Positions 56,545 through 64,000 of a DNA stretch of 64,000 bases are shown piece after piece. How positions within the stretch are numbered: the first letter of the stretch is position 1; each line of letters starts with the position of its first letter. Location: positions 124,001 to 188,000 of the forward strand of contig JAUFSD010000015.1 of assembly GCA_033030425.1 (NCBI GenBank), given 5' to 3'. This DNA comes from Verpa conica (lineage: Eukaryota > Ascomycota > Pezizomycetes > Pezizales > Morchellaceae). The translations under genes and the position numbers were made by a program. The notes under the pieces are model-generated. The model was given only the letters and a program-made list of their open reading frames with translations, ran no database searches and was not told the DNA's origin.

Positions 56545-58169
56545 TCAAAACCTCGCTTTAATCCAAGCTTTAATACAATCCAAAACTCTACCACATTTCT
56601 CCACACAATAATAATAAGTAAAGAAAATCGCAGTAAAGAATCTTTCTCCAAAGCTTTTTCTTCTCGGCTTCTCGGGGCTTCCTCCTGCTGTTTCGGCTGT
56701 ATTGATATCTGGTTGGTATGATTGGGGGGTGTGGTATACAGGACGGGAGATTGGGGTTGTGCCGTAGGTTTGGGGTACTGGCGGGGTAGAGGTTCGGGTT
56801 GTGTGGACTAAGGGGGTGGTTGCTCGGCTTATATGGGATGGAGGGGTGGATGTTCGAGGTGGGGTGGTGGTGGTTGCAGGAGGAGGGGTGTAGGTTGGGT
56901 AGGTTGGGTAGGTTGGTGTAGGGGTGCGTTGTTGAGGAGTGTAAGTCGAGACTCTAGCTACAGGAGAGCTGTAGGTTTGGTTGCTGGTGGCAGATGGGTT
57001 GTATAGTCGGCTGCTAGGTGTGGGTATGTAGGAGTAGGGACTGGATGTTCGGTTGCTAGGCGTAGGAGAGCTGTAGGTTTGGTTGCTGGTGGCGGATGGG
57101 TTGTAGAGTCGGCTGCTAGGTGTAGGTATGTAGGAGTAGGGGCTGGATGTCCGGTTGCTAGGCGCAGGAGCGACATATGTTGGGTGAGTAAGTGTAGGAG
57201 GATCCGTTCGGGTAGAACGAAGAGGAGGGGGAGGAGTAGAGATTGAGAGTGGGGGTGGTGAAGGTGAAGGTGAAAATGAGGGTAAAGATGCGGGAGAGAA
57301 TGTGTATGGAGAATAGCTTGAAGAGACAGGAGAAGAAGGCGAAGGGAGGGACGAAGGAGGGGACGAAGGGAGTTTTGTTTGAATAGTAGGCCGTGAAGTA
57401 GTACGCCGGTGAGTACATGTAGTTTGCTGCTTCTCTTCTTCATCAGAGTCGGCAGCATCACTAAGGTCCACATCACTACCCTCACTATCATCGATCTTCT
57501 CAATCTCATAATCCTCAAGTAATATAATCATCTTCCCGTCATTAACCTCTCCCGTTCTCTTATTCACCTCGTATGTGAATTTCAACCCACGGTTATTGCA
57601 CAACTCCTCGATGGCCGGCTTTATCCTTGGTCCGTTTGTAGCATGCTTCCCCTTCCCGACAATAACGTATATCTTCTCCCCATCAGCAGCCTTCACCTCG
57701 TTCATCCGCTGCAAAAGACATCTCTCGGCCCTTGGTACGAATAATCTATGCAGGTCTATCGTCTCCTTGGGCAGGTTTGAATTCTTGGACGCAAAAATGA
57801 ATTTCTGCGCTCTTCTGTTGTATCTGTCTCCTAGTTTCTTGTGGTTCTTGCCTTCTTTTGATAATTGACTGGCGAGAGCACGATCACCGCGTACGAAAGC
57901 TTCTTGTGAGCGCTTAGCACAATCACGACGTTTATCAGCTTCTTTATTCGCGACTGAAATAGAACCATAGTTAGTCAATTTTGCCCAACTAGATGAGATA
58001 CTTAGGGGGGGGGGTCCGAACGTGCAAGGAATCGCTCAAACTTTTGTTTATTCCTCTCCGAGGCTGTAGTTTTAGAGCTATCACCTATAAAACCAAAAGC
58101 ATCAGCCCAATCATTCTCTAGACTCTAAGCTACATATAAAAAAGGGAACAACATACCAATCACTGACAT
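56545..58169 (-). CDS. DUF1771-Smr domain protein
   Basis: Three exons on the minus strand (58169-58157, 58084-58022, 57953-56545), 1485 bases, 494 residues. DUF1771 covers about residues 15-85 (FERFLALANKEADKRRDC, SQEAFVRGDRALASQLSKEG, KFIFASKN). The Smr domain follows: TIDLHRLFVPRAERCL and IYVIVGKGKHATNGPRIKPA. Smr domains bind nucleic acid, and some nick DNA or cut RNA; the usual DLHG reads DLHR here. After an acidic stretch (SDAADSDEEE), a 230-residue Pro/Ser/Thr-rich tail contains two 34-residue repeats and ends in aromatic and basic residues. The second intron starts at a weak GTTCGG donor before a run of ten C; the stronger GTATCT downstream would leave an in-frame TAA. Confidence 0.8.
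56962..57165 (-). repeat. 102-bp tandem duplication in the Smr gene
   Basis: Two adjacent 102-base units (56962-57063 and 57064-57165) differ at only a few positions and encode a 34-residue Ser/Pro/Tyr-rich repeat containing SSPYSYIPTPSSRLYN. Recent in-frame duplication. Confidence 0.9.
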
Positions 58170-60209
58170 CTTCGTTTATGGAAAGAGTAAAGAACCAAAG
58201 TATGCAGAGATCCACTGGGTGTAAAACGTTTGGCTTCCCCGTAATTAAGAAGACTGTCCCGCAAACACACGGGGGGATAACTGTACAATTATATTACAAA
58301 CTGTCTCGAGGGCTGAGCACAGACAACCCCCCCCCCCCGGGGACCGGGAGAAGGCAGCAGCAGATGTACCCGCCTCCGCATTTGTGTACCCACCTCAAGG
58401 CACCAGTGGTTGGATCAGTACGCAAGCGACAGGTCACAGTAGGCAATGATAGGTATGTATCGCGTTTGACAATAAAAAGCAACCATAACTCTCGCGCTTA
58501 CAGCGATTACTATCATAGTGTTATAGGCTGAGGATTAAAAAAAATCCCCACCCCCCCTCCCCCACTGCCTAGGTGGCAATAAAAGAAGCTTCTTCTGCTC
58601 AGTCCCTCTCCCCCCCCCTCTCTCTCTCCGCCCCAATGTGTTGTTCAAAAAAGAAGCTTGATGGTTTCAAAAACTTCCTCTAAAGATATATGATCGGCGG
58701 TGGAAGTAAAAGCCACCACAGAACCCTCCGCGCGGCATACTGCGCAACAGCTGAAGCTGAAAGAAACGCGGCAACTAAACCACTATTGCAGAAGTCTATA
58801 GACCGTAATTCTTGACCCTACATCCCCCAAAGCGTAATTGACTCTCCGCCGATTAATCTATAGCCTTGCACGATATAAAAGCAAATAATATACCCTACAA
58901 ATATTCTTCCACCGATAGCGGGGAGAGAGGGGGGGGGGGGAGGAGGGCGCAGAGGACTGAGCTGCAACGTGGTAGGTTTGCAGTACCCATCGTGACCAGT
59001 GTGTTGTGCTTCTCCGCCTTGGAACCTGGAACCCGTACGATGAGCATAAGTGAGGCGTGCTACATAGCTAGCTAGGCGAGAACCAGTACCGCAATATGTA
59101 CCTCGGCTAGGTGTTTTGTATAATCATCTACCCTAGCGTCTCCGCGGTACATTTTTTTATCATTATTACTCCCTACAAAAAAAAATAAAAAAATAGCAGA
59201 CAATGAGGGGGGGGGGGGGAAACATTCTACTGAAGTGAGTATTCTTAATAGTAATTTGGGATATTCTGGATTATATAATGTGGTATTTATGTTGATCCGA
59301 TTGCAACGGTATTGGCGCTTGTCTCAACCATGGGGTGGAGGATACGTCAGACAGACCACTTCACCTTAAAGATACCCCCCCCCTGTCAGGTCACGAGTCG
59401 GTAAAACTAATTACTAAAATAATTTAAACATATTGTAGGCGGTATGGTAGGTATCCGTTACTAGAGCGGATAGTCCGTGTCATGCAATGATGCTTGTCAT
59501 ACATATATCTCCGAGTGATATAGTGTGAATGGGCGCTAAAAGTACCGTCGGGTAAGGGGTGTTGTCGTATGTAAATAAAGGACTCGAATTGTGAACGCAT
59601 AAGCAGTGTTTTAAAAAACGTATATTATGGTTTTTTTCCTTGTCATCTGGCTGGTGTTATGGGTTTTGGGATATTTTTTGTAGACCTGCTTCATTAATGT
59701 GTAAGTATTACTCGCTGGTGCGCTAGATAGAAGTACTGACTTAGGGGGGGTTAATAAGATTAGACTAAGGGTATTAGTCTCAAGTGTAATTTTTGCTCTA
59801 TATTTTGATAAGAAAGCCTCGCTGCTTCCAGTTCAGGATTTACAGAACTTCACAGAAATGAAGCACGACCCTCAACATATGGGGCTGACCTGATATCTAG
59901 AGAGGGAGGTTAACCCTCTTTTACCCTCCCTACCTGGCTCCTCTTCACTGCCTCCTTTACACCTTTGTAAAATCCTATAGTATCCCTGGACCAGAACTCT
60001 ATAATATCCCTAAACCAGAATCATCCAAGAACCATAGACCTACTCTAGAATTCCGGGAAATACCAACCAGACAATCAAAGCCCCAACCAATACGAGCGTA
60101 ACCAATCTTACCATAAAACCCCAATCGTCTAAAGAATACGACAGATGACTTATAGTAACAGCGGTAAAATACCATACAAAGTCTATACTTACAATATCAA
60201 ATCCAACTA

Positions 60210-60730
60210 CAGCCACTAGGCAGATATGTTCGTGATGCGGTTTCAGGTGAGACAGCGCACGATTCCTGGAGGAGAACCCAAAATTCACAAAACTTTGAAA
60301 ATCTGCTGAAAAACAAGGATAGATATAAAAAAATTCAGATTTAAGAGGTAGATACTTGAGATTATCAAATATTTTTAGAAATAATTTGCAAGATTTTACC
60401 TTGTCTGACTGATTTTTGAAGAATTACTGAACTATACCTAAAATTGTCAATTTTTCCGCCAAGACTAATTTCCACACCATCTAAAAGGCCAAAGCACCAG
60501 TTAAAGCACTTTTAGAAAACTTTAAAAATTCACCATGAGATAGATACATATGTGAAAAATCCTTCATAGAGTTATTAGGTACTCAGAGTAGTAGAGATTT
60601 ATTGGAAATTTAAAGGAGATTTTTATCTTTTCTTCTAGATTTATAATAAATTTTTAAATATATAAAGATTCCTGCCGAGCCGTATTTCGTCATCTGAAAC
60701 CACATCACGAACATATCTGCCTAGTGACTG
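60210..60730. mobile_element. 521 bp TIR element with TA flanks
   Basis: Left end CAGCCACTAGGCAGATATGT and right end (reverse complement) CAGTCACTAGGCAGATATGT match for about 40 bases with three or four mismatches. TA flanks both ends (60208-60209, 60731-60732). The AT-rich interior has no transposase. CAG-initial TIRs with TA suggest a pogo/Fot1-type or other Tc1/mariner derivative. Confidence 0.7.
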
Positions 60731-62706
60731 TATATAAAGCTCAGATTTAATTAAGGACCCCATCTACGAAACCACCTTACCAAACAACGGTGAACCGGGT
60801 AATACGAGAAATCCCAAACAGCTATGGCAGCCATAACAGTGCATATTACTTACATATTCATTATATGCCATTACTAGTTGTCAAAATAGTCAGAAAATAT
60901 CTGACTAGATAGAATTCACCCCCCCCCCCTTCTGTATTTAGGTTTTATAGACTAGTCCAAATCTATCAAACCTCGATACCACGCTCTCAATGGGCTCTAA
61001 GAACGGATATAAGCATAGATGATTCTTCCGATAGTAGTTTCTTGATATTTTCGAGGTAGAGATGGCGTTATATTTACCAGTGAGAGTGGCATTTCTCTCG
61101 TTTTCATTAAATAGGCATACTCTACTCCGTTTGTAAATATTCACTTTCCAAAGTGAAGATCTAAATAGACTTACTATGATGGGTATTTGTTCATTCATTC
61201 ATTACTTTCGACGGGGATTCCTTCAATGGAGAATATCAGCGAGGAAGGACGGTAGTGCAAATGACTAGTGGTTCGTAGCGAAAAGAGCGAGCACACGGGG
61301 CCACGTCGAGTTCTCACTCCTAACGCTACATCCTACTCAAACTTTTTTTTAAAAAAAAAAAACAAAGCATTTGACTACGACAGACCAACACCAAAAAAAA
61401 ACAACCAGAAAAATAAACCAAGCAACACGATATTTAACACCATGTCTAGAATAGTCCTAATACTAAAGACACCGAGAGTTAACTACATATTTGCACACCA
61501 AGAAAAAAAAAACCACCCGTAGATCCGCATACTCTTTAACATGCTAGGTAAAACATTGGCCACTGCAGATCATAGATATACGCTTCAGCAAGAATATCAT
61601 CCACCCAGTTATCCGCATATCAGGGAAGTTCATAAGCTGAAGTCAAACCTCTGGTGCTGCGCCACACCCAAGCCCCCCTCCCAAGATTCCAATATTCAGG
61701 GGGAAAAAAAAAATAATCTTATACTAATCCTCGTGACAATTTGAAGGCTTAAGAATTCTCTTCGAGTTGGTGGCGATTAATCCATACCTAGAAGCATTGA
61801 GCCGAACAAAGTCTTGAGGATATGGCTAATGATGTGTATCCCATGGAATTCGAGTATGTAATTTGCCTGAATTTTACATTTGTTTCATGTGGTTCGAGTA
61901 CTAGCGACCTTGATAGTACTTACCCCACGGATGGTTTTAGTCGTGAAGCACGTGGTTGCGGTAATTAGGGCATCACATAGTGCCGAGTGAGCACCTGTGA
62001 ACGAGTGTAAGAGCTCCACACCACCACCACAAAGAACACAACCGTACACAAGGGCCCCTGTAACTCACATCAAGCCGACTATACGCACGCCAAGCTTATT
62101 ATCTACCCCGCTGCCCAAGATTTCATTTAATCTAAGCTCCACATGGTCGCCGGTGGGGTTGGTTTATATCGGGCTAATACATGACGCCGGCGGGACAAAA
62201 GAAGCTCCGCTAACAACTACTAGACTCGGATGAATAGACGGACCTGCCATCCGTAGGGTATTAACCTAGTCTCCACGGGAGTTAACAAGTTTCAGCCACG
62301 TAACATATCACTCGGACGGATCGGAAGGATCGGACAGTGATCTGCATTGTGTTATCTCTGTGTAAGCCAGATAGGGCGATTTTATGCTATGCAATTAGGT
62401 AATAATAATAATTAATCAGCTTCCTATTGGATGTGATATCATATTCATGTCCATGTTGATGGTTGTTGCAGGTTTTTTTTCCTTCTCCTCATAGTGACTC
62501 AAAAAATCAACCACATGACCTATTCTAATCCTTGCCAGCACACAGATTACAAACTATAGAAGTTTCAAATATAATTCATGGGTGGGCTGAGGAATAGTAT
62601 AAATACCCCTTGGATTCCCCCCCTCCTTTGCTTTGTATTTTTTGTTGACTTAGAATTTTGCAAATACCTTGTACCACATCAAGATAGAAAGTGTAGAAAA
62701 AACAGT

Positions 62707-62727
62707 CAGGGTTCAGGGTTCAGGGTT
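62707..62727. repeat. GGTTCA triplet repeat
   Basis: CAGGGTTCAGGGTTCAGGGT: three units of GGTTCAG, about 110 bases before the SRA gene start. It resembles, but is not, the fungal telomere unit TTAGGG. Confidence 0.75.
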
Positions 62728-62832
62728 ACTTTGGTTACCTCATCACACACAAAAAGGGAAAAAAGAACCCCAAAGCATTGGTTCACCAGCTATCACGCGG
62801 ATTCCAACAATACTTCCTTCAAAGCAGTAAAT

Positions 62833-63942
62833 ATGTCAAATAAAGGTTAGGAGTCTCCCTTATGATAGCCCTATTTTTCAAAAACTAACACAAATACTCT
62901 GCAGACCTTCTCGCCGACCAGTGGTACCGTCGTCTTCTCTACATCAGGCAATGCATCACCAACGTCGAAAAGAAAATAAAAAACGAGGGCGTCCTCTCTT
63001 TAACCTCTACTGACTTTTCCACTCTCAAGCGCGCACTGGAAATGGCTGCATACCACACCTTTGATGATGAAGGGATCCACTATCGAGAATCCAAAGTCGG
63101 GATCGCCGTCCGACACCTCCGTAAGCCCGATATCTACGACAAGGAGATAGCAGAGATGGCCACCGAGCTGTATGAGCGCTGGGAGAACGGGAACTTTGCT
63201 CCCGGACCCGTTTTTGGGAACGAAGACGATGAGTTTACGAGTGCTGATGAGAGCGAGGAAGAGGCCAGAGGTGCCTCGCCGGGCCGTGGCGAGCTCATGA
63301 AGGGCATAAAGATTACGACCTCAAAGAACGGGGGTAGAACATATGCTCTTGATCCGAAATACCCTAAGGTAGATGCGGCCGTATTCGGTTCGAATGGACT
63401 GTCAGTTGGAGAGTTAGTACCCCCTCCTCCATTTGTTTAATCAGTACTAACAAAATGACAGTTGGTGGCCATACCAAATCTGTGCTCTCCGTGATGGTGC
63501 TCACGGTTCCCGCATGGGCGGTATTCATGGTCGGAGTAGCGGTGCGTATAGTGTTGTCATCTCAGGCAACTATGACGACAGCGACTTCGATCTCGGGGAC
63601 ACGGTGTACTATTCAGGGTCACGTGGTGCGGAAGAACCGGACGTCGAGAGGAAAGAAGCAGTCCTTACTAGTGCCAGCAAGTCACTCATGATGTCAAAGA
63701 CTCGTGGGAAGCCTGTAAGATTGCTTCGATCATCTAGATGCAAGTCTGAGTATGCTCCAAGGGTTGGGATTCGTTATGATGGACTCTACAACGTTGTACA
63801 GTATAGCCAGCAGGAGACGAACGACGGAATCAAGTTCTGGAGGTTTACCTTGAAGAGGGTCTCGGGCCAGGTGCCGATCGATCGGTCACGCCCAAATCTA
63901 GCCGAGAGAAAGGAGTTTTCTCGGATGACTCAGGATTATTAG
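62833..63942 (+). CDS. SRA-YDG domain protein (modified-cytosine reader family)
   Basis: Three exons (62833-62845, 62905-63412, 63462-63942), 1002 bases, 333 residues. The N-terminal half is helical and charged (WYRRLLYIRQCITNVEKKIK; IYDKEIAEMATELYERWENG), then an acidic linker (NEDDEFTSADESEEEA). The SRA-YDG domain starts at the last splice: GLSVGDWWPYQICALRDGAH, GSRMGGIHGR, GAYSVVISGNYDDSDFDLGD, YYSGSRG, then RVGIRYDGLYNVVQY, including the diagnostic YDG. SRA domains flip and bind 5-methyl- or hydroxymethyl-cytosine. No RING, PHD or SET domain is attached, so unlike UHRF1 or SUVH proteins this is a lone reader. Donor GTTAGT at 63413 with acceptor AATGACAG restores VGDWWP; unspliced, the frame stops at 63440. 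Confidence 0.9.
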
Positions 63943-64000
63943 TCTGGGGGGAGTAGTTTAGTTTGGAGTATCATTAGTCAGCATTGTAATTTTCTTTTAT

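Larger units (their letters stand above)
58170..62832. other. 4.7 kb intergenic region
   Basis: Divergent spacer between the Smr gene (-) and SRA gene (+). Contains C/G runs of 11-13 bases near 58327, 59208 and 60919, a 521-base TIR element, A-rich tracts near 61340-61520 and a GGTTCA triplet repeat near 62707-62727. No supportable gene. Confidence 0.5.

Noticed and set aside
60040..60288. 82-codon hydrophobic minus-strand frame as a membrane-protein gene
   Set aside because: It overlaps the left arm of a TIR element and has no start context or homologous look.
62707..62727. Internal telomere repeat
   Set aside because: Unit is GGTTCA, not TTAGGG, and only three copies are present.

Overview
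This is nuclear DNA of a filamentous ascomycete (Pezizomycotina). Genes carry one to ten short introns of about 50-75 bases with GT..AG ends and CTAAC/CTAAT branch sites. Families include a LaeA/UMTA-type methyltransferase, a fungal NB-ARC/TPR NLR, a DUF7580-type protein and a GH65 acid trehalase. Low gene density, many TA-flanked inverted-repeat elements and AT-rich deserts would fit a repeat-rich lineage such as Pezizomycetes, but that assignment is a guess. I rebuilt gene models by hand: in every model the summed exon lengths divide by three and the joins restore family motifs. I saw no functional tRNA, rRNA or CRISPR array.

Layout. 0-13.7 kb: a secreted beta-rich protein, a SAM methyltransferase (+) facing a quinone-oxidoreductase-like MDR enzyme (-), an inositol monophosphatase, and a C2H2-type zinc-finger protein. 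13.7-20.7 kb: AT-rich gene desert. 20.7-31.9 kb: a small secreted protein, an RBR (RING-IBR-RING) ubiquitin ligase and a conserved single-pass membrane protein, the last two separated by 5 kb without recognised genes. 33.4-42.5 kb: a compact three-gene island with an NLR (helical N-terminus, C2H2 fingers, NB-ARC, ten TPRs), a divergent DUF7580-type protein, and an NLR-associated alpha/beta-hydrolase-like protein whose expected nucleophile is Asp instead of Ser. 45.6-49.0 kb: acid trehalase. 49-54.8 kb: non-autonomous element graveyard. 54.8-58.2 kb: a DAG/sphingoid-kinase-fold protein and a DUF1771-Smr protein. 62.8-63.9 kb: an SRA-YDG protein.

The most notable region is the 33-42 kb island. 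Its three proteins belong to families used in fungal allorecognition and immune-like signalling: a STAND receptor with a repeat sensor, a helical plus kinase-like partner, and a probable pseudo-hydrolase. That they work together is inferred from adjacency and family knowledge, not shown. The SRA-YDG gene (a family that reads modified cytosine) and the decayed, AT-rich repeats suggest a genome that defends itself against transposons, also an inference.
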